64,000 nucleotides of DNA from Halorientalis sp. IM1011. GTDB taxonomy: Archaea; Halobacteriota; Halobacteria; Halobacteriales; Haloarculaceae. This document shows positions 26,029 through 36,854 of this stretch, piece by piece. Made by a program: the position numbers and the translations under genes. A model generated the notes under the pieces. It searched no databases. It had not been told where the DNA came from and saw nothing but the letters and a program-made list of their open reading frames with translations. Every line of letters begins with the position of its first letter. Position 1 is the stretch's first letter. The stretch lies in the NCBI RefSeq assembly GCF_001989615.1, contig NZ_CP019067.1:2976001-3040000 (forward strand). Direction: 5' to 3'.

Positions 26029-26415
26029 TCACTCACAGGTTACCGTCACCGTTCGCGTTCGGGGTCCGTCGCACTCGACGAGCAGGATGGACTGCCAGGT
26101 GCCCAGGTCGAGTCGCCCGTCGACGACTGGCACCGTCACGTCCCGCCCGAGCAGCATGGATCGGAGGTGTGCGTCCGCGTTTCCGTCCAGTTCGTCGTGC
26201 TCCCAGCCCGTCTCCGGAACGATGTCTTCCAGTGCGGTCTCGATGTCACTCAGGAGACGCGGTTCGGCCTCGTTGACGCTGATCCCGGCCGTCGTGTGTT
26301 TGACGAAGACGGTGGCGGTGCCATCGGCGTCGTTCGGAACCTGATCTTCGACGCGCTCCGTCACGTCGACGGTCGTCACTCGCTCGTCGGTCGAAATCTC
26401 GAACTCGGCGTGCAT
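26029..26415 (-). CDS. secondary thiamine-phosphate synthase family protein (YjbQ/UPF0047)
   Basis: A 128-residue YjbQ-family protein. 'VFVKHTTAGISVNEAEP' contains the conserved HTTxxxxxNE motif, and 'GNADAHLRSMLLG' and 'LGTWQSILLVECDGPRTRTVTV' follow in family order. The archaeal and bacterial homologues have weak thiamine-phosphate synthase activity; the physiological role is unsettled. The start at 26415 (MHAEFEIST) is preferred over 26433. Confidence 0.9.
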   Translation of the reverse strand: MHAEFEISTDERVTTVDVTERVEDQVPNDADGTATVFVKHTTAGISVNEAEPRLLSDIETALEDIVPETGWEHDELDGNADAHLRSMLLGRDVTVPVVDGRLDLGTWQSILLVECDGPRTRTVTVTCE

Positions 26416-26453
26416 AGTTGGGGCCACGGCCAACGGCCGCTTGAAACCCGGTG

Positions 26454-26990
26454 TCAGGCGCGCAGTCCCTCGAAGAACTCCCGGTCCTGCGATCGGACGT
26501 GGAACGCGGCCGACCCGGTCAGAACGAGCAGGTAGGTCGTGGCGACCGCCGGCGTCCCGATAGCGCCGAGCAGCGGCGTCCCGAGACTGGCGGCCAGCAC
26601 GGTCCCGAAGCCGAGAATCCCGAGGACGAGGTAGTACTCCGCCCAGGTAATCCCGTAACGGGGGACCACTTCCATGTAGGTCGTGATCTCGGCCGCGCGG
26701 TCGCGCAGGCGCACCTCCTTCTCGTCGGTATCGTAGTCGACGATGCCGAGTTCGTCGAGTTTCGGGAGGTGGGTCTGGTGGAGCGAGACGTAGACGCTCC
26801 GGCGCTTGTCCCGGGGTGCCGGCGACTCACCTGTCTCGCGGGTCGCCACGTCTTCCGAGAGGTCGCGCACGCTCAGAGGCCCGTCGTGTTCGCGGAGACA
26901 CTTGATCGCCAGCCGTCTCCGGTCGTTGCGAAGGATATCGTGAATCTCGCCCGCGTCGAGGTCGTCTCGTTCTTTCGTCTGTGCTCCCAT
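26454..26990 (-). CDS. DUF7344-type winged-helix protein with two C-terminal membrane helices
   Basis: A 178-residue protein. Residues about 12-105 form a winged helix: 'DILRNDRRRLAIKCLREH', 'VRDLSEDVA' and 'VYVSLHQTHLPKLDELGIVDYD', the DUF7344 pattern found in many haloarchaeal regulators. Two hydrophobic helices follow (about 122-160). The start at 26990 is marked by a strong Shine-Dalgarno, GGAGGTGATC directly before ATG, unusual in this mostly leaderless genome. A membrane-tethered transcription factor is the likely role; the signal is unknown. Confidence 0.82.
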   Translation of the reverse strand: MGAQTKERDDLDAGEIHDILRNDRRRLAIKCLREHDGPLSVRDLSEDVATRETGESPAPRDKRRSVYVSLHQTHLPKLDELGIVDYDTDEKEVRLRDRAAEITTYMEVVPRYGITWAEYYLVLGILGFGTVLAASLGTPLLGAIGTPAVATTYLLVLTGSAAFHVRSQDREFFEGLRA

Positions 26991-27186
26991 GATCACCTCC
27001 TGGCTCCGTCCGCGCCCGCCGGGACGCGACTCCAGCCGTCTCTGTCCGGTGACATTCTCGGTTCGAAAGCAGTTCTCTTCGCTGTTAATGGCTCCTAACG
27101 ACTCATTCCGCTACACGAGGGTCAGATTAATATGTGGGGACCGACGGGCGGGCGCACCCACCGGCGGCCCTGAGGCGCTCCCGCGA

Positions 27187-29187
27187 TTACGCCAGCCACT
27201 CGTCGGGCTTGGTGTCGTAGTCCACGTCGGTCGCGGCGAGGTGTTCGACCTCGTCCCAGTCGAGGTCGCGGGTCGTGATCTCCTCGCCGTCGTAGCGGAT
27301 GAGTTTGCCCTGTTCGTCCGGTTCGGGCTCGCGGTCCCGGCGCTTTGCCACCTCGATGTCGTGTTCGTCGAGTTCCTTCACGATGGTCTTGAGGTTCACC
27401 GGCCGACCCCACAACTCGAACACGCGTTCGAGGGTGTCCGTGGCCTGCTCCACGTCGAGCATGACGCCGTTGTACCTGTGGGCGAGCAGCAACTCGTTGC
27501 GGTTGTTGTAGTTGCCGTCTTCGACGACGACGGTCGGCTTCCCGAAGTTGGTAAAGCGCAACATCAGTTTCTTCTTCACGTCCTCGTAGTCGGTCGAGGT
27601 GACCCGGTAGTCGCCCGTCGACTGGGTGTACTCGTAGGTGAAGTAGTCGTTCTCGTCGACGAACTCCTGGGTGAGGAACTCGTCTAGGAAGGTCACGTCG
27701 TTGTGACTCTCCCGGATCTCGAACATCCGGTCCCAGCCGCGGGTGTAGTCGATGTCCGAAAGCGCCGCCTCGACGCTGTCGTACCGGGAATCGTCGAACA
27801 TGTACCGGGAGATCCGTTCGAGCTCCTCCTGTCCGATCCGGGAGACGAACCCGCGGTTCTGTGGCTGGACCAGCGAGTAGTGGCGTTCGGCCAGTCCCTC
27901 GTAGGTCAGCACCTTCCAGGGGTAGGTCTCCACGTCGATCTCACCGTCGCGGGCGCGGTCGAGCGCGTCGGCGTCGACCCGCGGGTCCTCCGGATCGAGG
28001 TCGTCGAGGGACCCCGGCACGTCGGTGAGGTCGGGATCGGGCGCGATCAGGTCCTGAACCTGCTCGAAGTCCACGCGGTCGTGGAGGGTACGCCAGGTGA
28101 TGTCCTCCACGCGGAGCAGACGCTCGATCACCTCTTTGCGGTTCTCGGTGTTCTCGACGTACTGCCAGAGCTCCAGCCCGAGTTTGTAGGGGTTGAAGCC
28201 CGGCGAGCCAAGCACCTGGGCCATGTGGTCGGCGTACTTGACGAACTCGTCGTCGCCGGCGAAGGCCTCCTTGGTCATCATGGTGGACTCGTGATAGGCG
28301 GCCCACCCCTCGTTCATGACTTTCGTCATCTTCTGGGGCGCGAAGTAGTAGGCCTCACGACGGAGGATCTCGAGAATCTCCTTCTGCCAGTCGGTCATCG
28401 TGACGGCCTTCTCGGCGTCGCGGTCGTAGGCCATCCCGTGCTGGCGGAGGAAGCCGATCACGTCTTTCTCCGGTTCGGCCGGGAACGTGATCTCGCCGTC
28501 CTCGTCGCGCTGGGCCTCCAGCCAGTCCTCGTCGAACACCTGCCCGACGACCTCCTCCGAGAGGTCGAGTTCGTCGAGTTTCGTCTCCAGATCCTCGACG
28601 TCCTCGTCGCGGTCCAGCACCTCGTCGCGGTCGTCGGTCTCGACCGGTGCGTACGGCCGGTGCTGGTCGATGTTGTCCTCCAGACAGAGGACGTGGTCGA
28701 TCCACTTCTCGACCTCGGCGCGGTCGATATCCGGGTCCTGCATGTACTCCTCGATGGTCTCGGAGTGGCGGGCCAGCATGGCCGCGGCGTCGGGATCGTC
28801 GGAGAACATCCCGAACCACTCGTTGTTGGCGAAGAAGTCCGCGTGGGCCTCGACGTGGGTGATGACGGCCTTCTGGTCGGCCATCGAGTTGGACTCCTGG
28901 AGGAAGGCGTGGCTGGGATCGTCGTTGTTGACGATCTCGAAGGCCTTCCCGCCGAGGAACTGGCTCTGTTTCTGTTGCTGGTCGTACTGCATCCCCCAGC
29001 GCCAGTGGGGGTAACGCTTCTGGAACCCGCCGTAGGCGATCAACTCGTTCATCTCGTCGTAGTCGACGATCCAGTAGTTGACCGGGTACGGCTGCAGTCC
29101 CAGCTTCTGTGCGAGGTTCGAGGCCTCGTCGACCGGCTCTTCGAGGTCCTCGGCGATGCGTTTGGCTTCGTAGCGATCGGAGTTCAT
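27187..29187 (-). CDS. SpoVR family protein
   Basis: A 666-residue SpoVR/YcgB homologue, last gene of the prkA-prkA-DUF444-spoVR operon. Family motifs: '[33 protein letters not shown]' (several conserved Trp/Tyr/His), 'HVEAHADFF', '[17 protein letters not shown]' and '[21 protein letters not shown]'. It exceeds bacterial relatives (about 500 residues) through an acidic C-terminal region and internal insert. SpoVR is linked to spore cortex in Bacillus but is widespread in non-sporulating organisms in this operon; its biochemical role is unknown. It overlaps the DUF444 gene by 4 nt. Confidence 0.95.
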   Translation of the reverse strand: MNSDRYEAKRIAEDLEEPVDEASNLAQKLGLQPYPVNYWIVDYDEMNELIAYGGFQKRYPHWRWGMQYDQQQKQSQFLGGKAFEIVNNDDPSHAFLQESNSMADQKAVITHVEAHADFFANNEWFGMFSDDPDAAAMLARHSETIEEYMQDPDIDRAEVEKWIDHVLCLEDNIDQHRPYAPVETDDRDEVLDRDEDVEDLETKLDELDLSEEVVGQVFDEDWLEAQRDEDGEITFPAEPEKDVIGFLRQHGMAYDRDAEKAVTMTDWQKEILEILRREAYYFAPQKMTKVMNEGWAAYHESTMMTKEAFAGDDEFVKYADHMAQVLGSPGFNPYKLGLELWQYVENTENRKEVIERLLRVEDITWRTLHDRVDFEQVQDLIAPDPDLTDVPGSLDDLDPEDPRVDADALDRARDGEIDVETYPWKVLTYEGLAERHYSLVQPQNRGFVSRIGQEELERISRYMFDDSRYDSVEAALSDIDYTRGWDRMFEIRESHNDVTFLDEFLTQEFVDENDYFTYEYTQSTGDYRVTSTDYEDVKKKLMLRFTNFGKPTVVVEDGNYNNRNELLLAHRYNGVMLDVEQATDTLERVFELWGRPVNLKTIVKELDEHDIEVAKRRDREPEPDEQGKLIRYDGEEITTRDLDWDEVEHLAATDVDYDTKPDEWLA

Positions 29188-30500
29188 GCTTCCACCTCCT
29201 CGGTGCTCAGGATCTCGTAGATGGCGTCGACCACGTCCTCCGGGCTGGAGACGTAGGCGACGGCGACGTTGTCGCTGCCCTCGAAGTGGCGTTCCACCTC
29301 CTCGGCGTGGGTCGCGTTTATCGCGTTGCCCGAGGGCTGGGTCTCCACGTAGGCGTGGAGGTTCGCGGGAATCTCCTCCATCTGCGGGATCACCCGCTCT
29401 TCGGTGTCGTTGCTGGAGTTCTCCGAGTCGCCCGCGGCGAACACGTAGCGGTTCCACTCGTGCCAGGGGTACTCCTGTTCGAGGATCTCCGCCGCGAGTT
29501 CGTACGCGCTGGAGATCCGGGTGCCGCCGCCGCTCCGGATGCCGAAGAACTCGTCGCGCTCGACCTCCCAGGCTTCGGCGTCGTGGGCGATGTAGACGAA
29601 CTCGGCGTTGTCGTACTTGCCCGTCAGGTACCAGTCCAGCGGCGTGAACGTCCGCTCGACCAGTTCCCGTTTCTTCTCGCGCATCGACCCGGACACGTCG
29701 CGGATGTTGACGACGACGACGTTCTTCTCTTTCTCCTCGATGATCTCGGGGTAGCGGTAGCGCTCGTCCTCCCGGCGGAAGGGGATCTGGTCGACCCCCT
29801 CCCGGCGGATGCGCTCGGCGGTGGACTGCTGGTCGACGTTCTCGTCCATCTCGTCCATCGAGGCCCACTCGGTCTTCTCCTCGCTCGACAGCTCCGCGTA
29901 CTCCTCCTCCAGCCAGGACTTCGAGACCGGGATGTTCTCGCCGCGAGCCCACTCGAAGACCGAGGCCGGGCCCATCCCGTCGACCTTCAGGGCCTCCCGC
30001 AGGTAGTCCCGGTCGAAGTCCATCGCCAGCTTTCGCTTCAGCCCCTTTTTAAATAGCGACTCGAAGTCCAGCGTCGAGGTGGGGCCGGTCCGGGTGATGT
30101 CCGTGAAGTCGCCCTCCTTCTCCTCGATGACCTGCTTGCCCTTCGGTTCGAGGTCGAGGCCGAGTTCCTCGTCGAGTTCCTGGGCGAACTCCTCGGGGTC
30201 CATCTCGTAGTACTCGTGCTCGCCGCCCTCCTCGCCGGGTTCGCCGTCCTCGTCGCCGTCGCCCGGCTGGGGCTCGGGCTGGCCGACGGGCTGGCCCTCC
30301 TCGGCGTCCTCGCCCTGGCCGACCCCGCCCATGTCGCGCTGGTCGTAGGCGAACTCGGGGAGGTCGACGATCTTGATCGGGATCTTCACCTCGTCCGGCC
30401 GCGACTGGCCGAGGTCGCCGTACTGAATGAAGTCGGCGAGGTCCTGCCGGCGCTCCTCGCCGACTTCGCGGTAGCGGTCGAGATCGTCTTTCAGTCCCAT
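29184..30500 (-). CDS. DUF444 (YeaH-like) VWA-type protein
   Basis: A 438-residue YeaH/DUF444 protein. The N-terminus '[21 protein letters not shown]' and '[13 protein letters not shown]' match the family. An acidic Gly/Glu/Pro-rich linker lies at about residues 60-100, and a von Willebrand A-like fold carries the MIDAS-like 'RDVSGSM'. Bacterial YeaH acts with the PrkA kinase YeaG in stress and stationary phase. The start at 30500 overlaps the upstream prkA gene by 10 nt and the stop overlaps spoVR by 4 nt, so the three are translationally coupled. Confidence 0.95.
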   Translation of the reverse strand: MGLKDDLDRYREVGEERRQDLADFIQYGDLGQSRPDEVKIPIKIVDLPEFAYDQRDMGGVGQGEDAEEGQPVGQPEPQPGDGDEDGEPGEEGGEHEYYEMDPEEFAQELDEELGLDLEPKGKQVIEEKEGDFTDITRTGPTSTLDFESLFKKGLKRKLAMDFDRDYLREALKVDGMGPASVFEWARGENIPVSKSWLEEEYAELSSEEKTEWASMDEMDENVDQQSTAERIRREGVDQIPFRREDERYRYPEIIEEKEKNVVVVNIRDVSGSMREKKRELVERTFTPLDWYLTGKYDNAEFVYIAHDAEAWEVERDEFFGIRSGGGTRISSAYELAAEILEQEYPWHEWNRYVFAAGDSENSSNDTEERVIPQMEEIPANLHAYVETQPSGNAINATHAEEVERHFEGSDNVAVAYVSSPEDVVDAIYEILSTEEVEA

Positions 30501-32773
30501 TTGTAACTCACCTGGCTCATGACGTGGCGGCTGGTCAGCTCGGCGGAGGCCTCGCTGTAGTCGAACAGCTCTTGCATGTTCTCGATGGTCGCCGCCTTGA
30601 CGCTCGCCGTCTCCGTGCCGCCCGGCGGGTTGTCCCACTGCCGGGGGTCGAAGTCCTCGTAGGTGCGGCGCACGTCCTCCCAGTCGTGGGTGCCCAGCAC
30701 CGACTTGATCACCGGGATCTCCTTGGGGTTCACGTCGGAGATCTGGAACTCCTCGTCCCGGTTGTGCCAGGCGTGGCGGTTGAGGGCGGTGATGATCTTG
30801 TCCGTCCGGAACTTCTCGACGGCGTCGTCGGGGTCGTTGCCGTCGTAGTTGTCCTCGGAGAACCGTCCGAGGTGTTCGATCTCGAACACCTTCATCTTCA
30901 GCGGGTCGGGGTCTTCGAGTTCGCCGCGTTCGTTCTCGATGCCCTCGTCGGCCTCCCAGGCGTAGACGTGCTCGATGTACTCCTCGACGGTCTCCTCGTC
31001 GACCCGCTTGTCCCGCATGATCGCCCGGAGCACGTCGTCTTCCTGCTGGCTGAACACGTGATTCTTCACGGCGACCACCTGGTTCTCGAACTCGACGCGT
31101 TCGCTACCCGAGAACACGGGCGCGTCGACCAGCCCCTCGGCCATCGCGTTGAGGATGTCCCGAGGCATGACGACGTGCTCGACGGGCAGGTCGGCGTGGT
31201 AGCGGTCCTGTTCCTCGTGGAGCAGGTCCGCGATCACGTCCCGCGTGTAGGTGACGGGGATGCCGCCCTCGCCGTCCCTGGCGCTGCCGTCCCACTCGAA
31301 GTCGTCCATCTCGATGCGCTCGTCGCCCTCCTGCAGGTAGCCCCGGTCGAACAGCATGGCCTTGTCCACCAGATCGAGCCCGCTGGGCACGTCCTCGTCG
31401 TCCAGCCGCGTGACGACGGCGTATAGCCCGGCGGCCTCGATGGCGTGCGGTGCCAGTTCTTTCTCGTTGACCTCGGCGTCGCTGTCTCGAACCCGGATCG
31501 TCAGCGGTTCACGGATCCAGGATTCGAGTTCGTCCCACGTCTGGGCGGTCCAGACCTCCGTCTCGTTCGTGAGTTCCCGTCGCAGTAACTGGGCCTCCAG
31601 CGACAGGTTCGTCAGGTAGGTGAACTCGTGTTTGTCGAGTCTCCGTTTCAGCGCCTTCAGCGGGTCCTGGCCCTCCCGGTCGGCGTGCTGGTTGAGCCGC
31701 GCCTCCAGGTCGGGGTTGGAGATGATGATCATCTGGGTGTCGACGTCCATCCCGATGCCCTTGTCCAGTTTCACCTTCCCTTCGTCGGGGACGTTCAGGA
31801 GTTTCTGGAGCAGGTCGGCGTGCTGGGCCGCGTCCTCGACGATAGTCAGGAGGCCGTTGCCCTGCGAGAGGACGCCGTCGTAGGAGAAGGCCTGCGGGTT
31901 CTTCCGCCCCCTCGAATCGAGTTCCCGGAGCATGCCGGCCATCCACGATCCGACGAGGCGCTCCTTGGGACTGCCGTCGTCCTCGCTGTGGAGGACGCCG
32001 ATGCCCCGCCCCACGTCGACGACGAAGTTCTTGATCCGCAGGTGTTTGGGGTCGGTGACCGCCGAGAACAGGTCCTCGGTGTCCTGCCGGCGGTACTGCT
32101 CCTCGAGGAAGTCGTAGGCCTCACGGCAGAACGGGTCGAGGTCGCCCTCGACGAGGACCGGCACGTGGTCGTCGAGGCGGTCGTTGATCTCGGCGAGCAG
32201 GTCGGCCCGGACTTCGTCGGGGAACACCGTCAGCGGATGGGACTGGACGGGGCTCTCGTACCAGTCGTCTTCGTCGCTGACCGGCTGTTCGCCGTAGGTC
32301 ATGCCCGACGAGCCGTCGCCGGCACCGGCGACGTTCCACTCGACGGTGTAGCGCCGCCCCGCGTCGGTCTTGGAGTACTCGCGGAGCCCGTTGATGAGAC
32401 ATCGCTTGAGTTCGGACTTGCCCGTGGCCGTGGGGCCGTCGAGCCAGATGATCTTCTCGTCTTTGCCACGCGACGCCGCGATGGAGCGCAGGTCGTCGAC
32501 GAACTGGTTGAGCGTGTCCGTGTTGCCCAAGATCGCGTGTTCGCCGTCGTTGTGCGGGTCGTCGAAGAAGCGGTAGCGCTCTTTCTCCTCGCCCTCCTCG
32601 ATCACCGACCGCGTGCCGGCGGCCTCGATGGCCGACAGCAGGTACTTCGAGGCGTGGGAAGCCAGCTGTGGCTGCTCCAGCACGAGGTCGACGTACTCGC
32701 CGAGACTCATCGGCTCCTGGTAGGTCTCCTCGAGGGCGGTGTCCGCGGCGTCGATGTAGTCGTGTCCGGCCAT
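30491..32773 (-). CDS. prkA: PrkA-family serine protein kinase, paralogue 2
   Basis: A 760-residue PrkA protein. It has the AAA-like ATPase half with Walker A '[14 protein letters not shown]' and Walker B-like '[12 protein letters not shown]', then a kinase-like C-terminal half. It is longer than bacterial PrkA (about 640) with an N-terminal part '[29 protein letters not shown]' typical of the family. It sits directly after paralogue 1: its ATG overlaps the preceding stop by 1 nt. Two tandem, clearly diverged PrkA copies probably form a hetero-oligomer; that is inference. Substrates are unknown in archaea. Confidence 0.93.
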   Translation of the reverse strand: MAGHDYIDAADTALEETYQEPMSLGEYVDLVLEQPQLASHASKYLLSAIEAAGTRSVIEEGEEKERYRFFDDPHNDGEHAILGNTDTLNQFVDDLRSIAASRGKDEKIIWLDGPTATGKSELKRCLINGLREYSKTDAGRRYTVEWNVAGAGDGSSGMTYGEQPVSDEDDWYESPVQSHPLTVFPDEVRADLLAEINDRLDDHVPVLVEGDLDPFCREAYDFLEEQYRRQDTEDLFSAVTDPKHLRIKNFVVDVGRGIGVLHSEDDGSPKERLVGSWMAGMLRELDSRGRKNPQAFSYDGVLSQGNGLLTIVEDAAQHADLLQKLLNVPDEGKVKLDKGIGMDVDTQMIIISNPDLEARLNQHADREGQDPLKALKRRLDKHEFTYLTNLSLEAQLLRRELTNETEVWTAQTWDELESWIREPLTIRVRDSDAEVNEKELAPHAIEAAGLYAVVTRLDDEDVPSGLDLVDKAMLFDRGYLQEGDERIEMDDFEWDGSARDGEGGIPVTYTRDVIADLLHEEQDRYHADLPVEHVVMPRDILNAMAEGLVDAPVFSGSERVEFENQVVAVKNHVFSQQEDDVLRAIMRDKRVDEETVEEYIEHVYAWEADEGIENERGELEDPDPLKMKVFEIEHLGRFSEDNYDGNDPDDAVEKFRTDKIITALNRHAWHNRDEEFQISDVNPKEIPVIKSVLGTHDWEDVRRTYEDFDPRQWDNPPGGTETASVKAATIENMQELFDYSEASAELTSRHVMSQVSYKWD

Positions 32774-34845
32774 TACTCTTCCATCTCTGCTTTGGCGACC
32801 TCGGCGCCGGCGAACTCCAGCACCTCCTTTGCCCCTTCGCGGGTGTAGCCCTGTTCGATGAGCGCGTCGACCCACGCGTTGCGCTCGTCGTCGTCCATCT
32901 CGTTGCTGGAGACCAGCGCCGAGAAGTTGATGTTGTGTTTCTTGTCCTCCCAGAGCTTGCGTTCCAGCGCCCGGCGCAGGCGGTCGTTGTCCTGCGGGTT
33001 GAACGTGTCACCCTCCCGGGCGCGCCGTGAGACCCAGTTCGACACCTCCTGGCGGAAGTCGTCTTTCCGGTCTTCGGGCACGTCGAGTTTCTCCTCGACG
33101 GACCGGAGGAACGTCTCGTCGGGCTCCTGCTCGCGACCGGTGATCTCGTCTTCGACGGTGTCGTCGTCGATGTAGGCCATGACGTGGTCCATGTACTTCT
33201 CGCCCTGGCGCTGGATCTCGTCGACGTCGTAGGCCAGCGCGTGACGCACGTCCTCGATGGCCCGGTCCTTGTACTCCTCGCGGACGAGTTCGAGGTAGCG
33301 GTAGTAGGTGTCGAACCGGTCTTCCGGGATCGAGCCGTGGTTCTCGAGGTTCTCTTCGAAGTGGTTGAAGGTGGTCAGCGGCGAGAGGAAGTCACGGCTG
33401 CGGTGCATCGAGTCCATGATGGCCTCGGCGATCTCGTCGCCGATGAACCGGGGCGAAACGCCTTCCATGCCCTCGCCGATCTCGGCCATCTCCGCGGCCT
33501 CTTCCCGGAGTTTCTTCACGTCGACGTCCTCGGCCTCGTCGACCTCGCCGTTGTAGGCCTTGGCCTTCTGGACGATGTCCACGGTGCCGGAGTCGGGCTC
33601 CTCGATCCGGGTGAGGACGCCGAACAGGCCGGCCATCTCTAAGGTGTGGGGCTCGACCTGGATGTCAGGGAGGTCGGCGTTCCGGAGCATCTTCTCGTAG
33701 ATGCGGGCCTCCTCCTCGTACTGGAGGACGTAGGGGAAGTCGATCCGCTTGGTCCGGTCGTTGAACGCCTCCATCTTCTCGTCGCCCTTCTTGTCCTTGT
33801 ACTCGGGCATGTTCGTCCGCCCGACGATTACCTGGTCGATGTCGATCCGCGGGTTGTTCTTGGGCTTGATCGTCTGTTCCTGCGTCGCGTGCAGGAAGTC
33901 ATAGAGGAACTCCCGCTGGAGTTTGAGCAGCTCCTCCCCGGAGAAGATGCCCCGGTTTGCGTTACAGAAGGCTCCGGAGTAGTCGAACGCGCGGGGATCG
34001 GACTCCCCGTAGATGGCGATCTTGGAGTAGTTGACGTCACCCGTCAACTCGGTCTCGTCCTGGTTCTTCTTGTCTTTGGGCTCGAAGGTCTCGATGGCGC
34101 GGCGCTGGTTCTCGTCGGCGACGATGCGGACGATCTCGATGTGGTTCTCGAGGACGGCTTCGAGGTCGTCGTCGTAGTAGGCCAGTAGCCGGTCCATGTA
34201 GAACTCGCTGGCCGGGTCGAGTGCCTGTTCGTTGCGGATGGTGTAGGGGGCGTCGAGTGCCTCGTTGAGGTCTTCGATGACCCGGTCGCGCTGTTCCTGT
34301 GGGAGCAAGACGAGCGGGTCCTGATTCATCGGGGACCGGACGGTGTCGTCGGCGGGGTCCTGGTCCTGGATGATGTCACAGAGGTTGCTCCACCGGAAGG
34401 TGTACATCCGCCCCTCGTCGGTGCGGGTGTAGTGTTCGTAGTAGCGCCGGACCTGCCGGTCGAAGTCGGACTTCCCGGAGCCGACGGGGCCCAGCAGGAG
34501 TTTGATGCGCTTTTCGGGGCCCAGTCCGCGGGCTCCGGATTTGACCTTGTTGACGAACTCGTGGATGGCCTCGTGGATGACGCGGCCGTAGAACGTGTTC
34601 TCCCCGTCGTTGAGGGGGTCTTCGGCGGCGAGCTCGTACTCCACGACGCCCGCGTCCTCGTCGTACTCGGTCCCGTAGTAGTCGAACATGTCGGCAACGC
34701 GCTGGTGGGCGTTGCGGGCGATCCGCGGGTGGTCGTACAGCTGGTCCAGATACCAGTCGAACGTCCGGGTCTCTCTGAGGTCCGCTGGGATCGAATCCTG
34801 GTACTCCCGACTCAGCTCTGCGAGGGTTTCTTTCGTATCGGTCAT
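32773..34845 (-). CDS. prkA: PrkA-family serine protein kinase, paralogue 1
   Basis: A 690-residue PrkA protein, first gene of the operon. The N-terminus 'TFDWYLDQLYDHPRIARNAHQRVADMF' is the PrkA AAA region. Walker A is 'LLGPVGSGKSDFDR', 'AFCNANRGIFSGEELLKL' and 'QVIVGRTNMPEYKD' are typical motifs, and the C-terminal half contains the kinase-like domain. Bacterial PrkA (YeaG) phosphorylates proteins in nutrient stress. In haloarchaea the operon is conserved. The likely promoter is about 320 nt upstream, giving a long 5' leader. Confidence 0.95.
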   Translation of the reverse strand: MTDTKETLAELSREYQDSIPADLRETRTFDWYLDQLYDHPRIARNAHQRVADMFDYYGTEYDEDAGVVEYELAAEDPLNDGENTFYGRVIHEAIHEFVNKVKSGARGLGPEKRIKLLLGPVGSGKSDFDRQVRRYYEHYTRTDEGRMYTFRWSNLCDIIQDQDPADDTVRSPMNQDPLVLLPQEQRDRVIEDLNEALDAPYTIRNEQALDPASEFYMDRLLAYYDDDLEAVLENHIEIVRIVADENQRRAIETFEPKDKKNQDETELTGDVNYSKIAIYGESDPRAFDYSGAFCNANRGIFSGEELLKLQREFLYDFLHATQEQTIKPKNNPRIDIDQVIVGRTNMPEYKDKKGDEKMEAFNDRTKRIDFPYVLQYEEEARIYEKMLRNADLPDIQVEPHTLEMAGLFGVLTRIEEPDSGTVDIVQKAKAYNGEVDEAEDVDVKKLREEAAEMAEIGEGMEGVSPRFIGDEIAEAIMDSMHRSRDFLSPLTTFNHFEENLENHGSIPEDRFDTYYRYLELVREEYKDRAIEDVRHALAYDVDEIQRQGEKYMDHVMAYIDDDTVEDEITGREQEPDETFLRSVEEKLDVPEDRKDDFRQEVSNWVSRRAREGDTFNPQDNDRLRRALERKLWEDKKHNINFSALVSSNEMDDDERNAWVDALIEQGYTREGAKEVLEFAGAEVAKAEMEE

Positions 34846-35391
34846 GCTATCATGGACAGTTTGAACGAGGGGCCGCCACGGCGGTCGCCGCGCGTGCCCC
34901 CGCTACCACGGGTGCGTACCCGCAGATCTCGGTGGAGTCCACCACACCAGCCCACACTCCGCCACCGACACGGCGCGCTCGCGCGACGCGAGCAACCGCG
35001 CGCCCGTCGACGGCGAGCGTATCGGGTATGTGTCATGTGTATACGTACCACTCCCGCCGGCCCAGAACGCCCGAAGTCGGTGATTCCCGAAAAAATACCG
35101 GGGTGCCTGGACGGCGAGAGCGGGGGCGGTGGTGGGGGTCGTGTATGGGTGGGCTTACCACCGATACTATTTATTTAATGAGAATCCCACGAGCATAAGC
35201 GTTCCCCCGAGGCCCCCTTTTCCGGGCGTTCGTTCCGCACTGTTCGACGGCCGAAACTCGCCCACGGGACCCGGAACCACGGTCGAGTTCTACACGTGTC
35301 GGAACCACCATTTAAACGCACGGTGGACACACGGGCGGAACCGGGCCACTGAGACCGCGCCACTCAAGGCCGACCGGACGGATGGACGGGT
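34846..35391. other. 546-bp divergent intergenic region: long leader of the prkA operon and DUF5820 promoter
   Basis: No convincing gene lies here. On the minus strand an AT-rich element (TTAAATAAATAG, about 35168-35178) is the best TATA for the prkA operon and implies a leader of roughly 300 nt; a weaker TATTTTTT at 35090-35097 would give a leader of about 220 nt. On the plus strand 'catttaaacgc' (35309-35319) may serve the DUF5820 gene. A four-codon ORF (MIA-stop) overlaps the prkA ATG by 4 nt. A region from 35050 to 35155 is G-rich. Confidence 0.5.
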
Positions 35392-35790
35392 ATGGACTTC
35401 GCGGATCTGGCGGCCGGGTGGGCGGTCTGGTCGGAGGGCGAGACCAGATACGTGCTGGCCTATCGGCCGGACGTGTTCGACAGCAGCGAGTTCCCTGCGC
35501 CCTGTCTGCCGACGATCTACCTGACCAAGGGACAGCGCGGTCGCCGTCCCGGCCAGCACCGGCCCGTCCCCGACGACCCCTGGTACGTGACGCTGTATCT
35601 GGAACCCGAAATCGAGGTCGCGGCCGAGCGGTACGAGGACCGGGCCGAGGCAGTCGACGGCGTCCACGACCTCGCCGCCCGCTTCGCCGCCGGCGAGTTC
35701 GACCCTCGCGAGTACTATCAGGTACCCCGCGAGGAGTATCTGGACGAACTCGACGCCTTGCTCGGCGAGCACGGCGACGACCGCCGCTGA
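35392..35790 (+). CDS. haloarchaeal conserved protein (DUF5820-like)
   Basis: A 132-residue soluble acidic protein. Recognisable segments are 'AGWAVWSEGETRYVLAYRPDVFD', 'LPTIYLTKG', 'PWYVTLYLEPEIEV' and a C-terminal helix 'LAARFAAGEFDPREYYQVPREEYLDELD'. This pattern is conserved across haloarchaea in proteins named DUF5820. No catalytic motif is visible and the role is unknown. It is divergent from the prkA operon. Confidence 0.75.
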   Translation: MDFADLAAGWAVWSEGETRYVLAYRPDVFDSSEFPAPCLPTIYLTKGQRGRRPGQHRPVPDDPWYVTLYLEPEIEVAAERYEDRAEAVDGVHDLAARFAAGEFDPREYYQVPREEYLDELDALLGEHGDDRR

Positions 35791-35871
35791 CGGAACCTCG
35801 TTCTGGTGCCGAGCCGGCTGGACCCGTGGTCGAGCGTGGGGATTAACACGCTCGACGACCTTCCTAGCCTG

Positions 35872-36264
35872 ATGCCCCAACCCGACTCGACACACGATAG
35901 CCCCCCGTCGCTCGTAGGCCGACTCCTCTTCGCGAGCGGGCTCGCCGTCCTCGCACTCAGGAACCTCGACGACCTCGACGGCCGGATCGCCTACGCGGAC
36001 GCCAAGGGGGTCCCGCTGGCCGACACTCTCGTCCCGCTCTCCAGCGGCCTCCTCCTCGGTGGCAGTCTCGGCATCGGTGCCTGGAAACTCCCGCGGCTCT
36101 CGGCCGGGAGCGTCGCCGCCTTCTTCGTCGGCGTCACACCCCTGATGCACGACTTCTGGGCCGTCGACGAGGACCAGCGCGGTGAAGAACTCACTTCCTT
36201 CCTCCAGAACCTCACGCTGCTGGGTGCCGCCATCGCCTTCTTCCGGCACGCTAGCCGGGAATAA
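35872..36264 (+). CDS. DoxX-family-like membrane protein
   Basis: A 130-residue protein with four hydrophobic segments in the DoxX order: 'GRLLFASGLAVLALRN', 'LVPLSSGLLLGGSLGIGAWKLP', 'AFFVGVTPLMHDFWAVD' and 'FLQNLTLLGAAIAFFRH'. The 'MHDFW' and 'NLTLLGA' motifs are typical of DoxX-type proteins. The start at 35872 (MPQPDSTHD) is chosen because the upstream extension is non-hydrophobic and not family-like. DoxX proteins are linked to oxidative or thiosulfate metabolism; the actual role here is unknown. Confidence 0.8.
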   Translation: MPQPDSTHDSPPSLVGRLLFASGLAVLALRNLDDLDGRIAYADAKGVPLADTLVPLSSGLLLGGSLGIGAWKLPRLSAGSVAAFFVGVTPLMHDFWAVDEDQRGEELTSFLQNLTLLGAAIAFFRHASRE

Positions 36265-36298
36265 GCGATCGTCACGAGTCGTCGTGGCGATTCCGTCC

Positions 36299-36769
36299 TC
36301 ACGCCCCGGCCTGCTGGGCGTAGACCGTCAACCCGCCGTCGGAACGAACCGTGATTTCGAGGTACTCCTCGACCACGCCACCGCCGCTGGCACTGTAAAG
36401 ACCGATCCACCCCTGTGCGCTGGTCTCTCGGTCAGTCCGTGCGCGGACAAAAAACGATCCCGTCTCGTCCAGATAGCCACTCTCTCTTGCGGTATCGCCC
36501 GCGGCGACGGTGAATCGGTTTCGGCGTTCCGACATCGGCGTCGAGGTCGGCGTCGGTGCCCGCTCTGGACCGAACGCGTCGTCATCGTCGTCACTGATCT
36601 TCTCGACGATAACCGTCACCGAATGGGCTCGATCGTCCTCGTTTTCGATTTCCAGGTCGCCCGGATCGGGACCACCGCTCGTGCCGAACGAACACCCGCT
36701 CAGGAGACCGATTCCGGAGACCGCTCCGATAGTCCGGACCGCATGCCGCCTCGTCAGCTTCCGGTACAT
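36299..36769 (-). CDS. Tat-exported lipoprotein, uncharacterised
   Basis: A 156-residue protein with a twin-Arg motif ('TRRHAVRT'), a hydrophobic stretch and lipobox LSGC at about residue 26. The mature part is acidic, starts with a disordered Asp/Pro/Thr-rich segment and ends in beta strands ('GWIGLYSASGGGVVEEYLEITV'). No domain is recognised. It is divergent from UPF0179 with an 85-bp shared promoter region. Confidence 0.75.
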   Translation of the reverse strand: MYRKLTRRHAVRTIGAVSGIGLLSGCSFGTSGGPDPGDLEIENEDDRAHSVTVIVEKISDDDDDAFGPERAPTPTSTPMSERRNRFTVAAGDTARESGYLDETGSFFVRARTDRETSAQGWIGLYSASGGGVVEEYLEITVRSDGGLTVYAQQAGA

Positions 36770-36854
36770 GGTATCCGATTACTCTCACTGGGCTGAATAC
36801 TTTCTCACGTTCCGGGCCGGGAAGCTTAACCGCCGCCCGGGAGTAGGGTCGCCC

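Noticed and set aside
34842..35051. 69-codon Arg-rich ORF upstream of prkA
   Set aside because: Composition is that of out-of-frame GC-rich leader; ends in the short MIA-stop overlap and has no homology signal.
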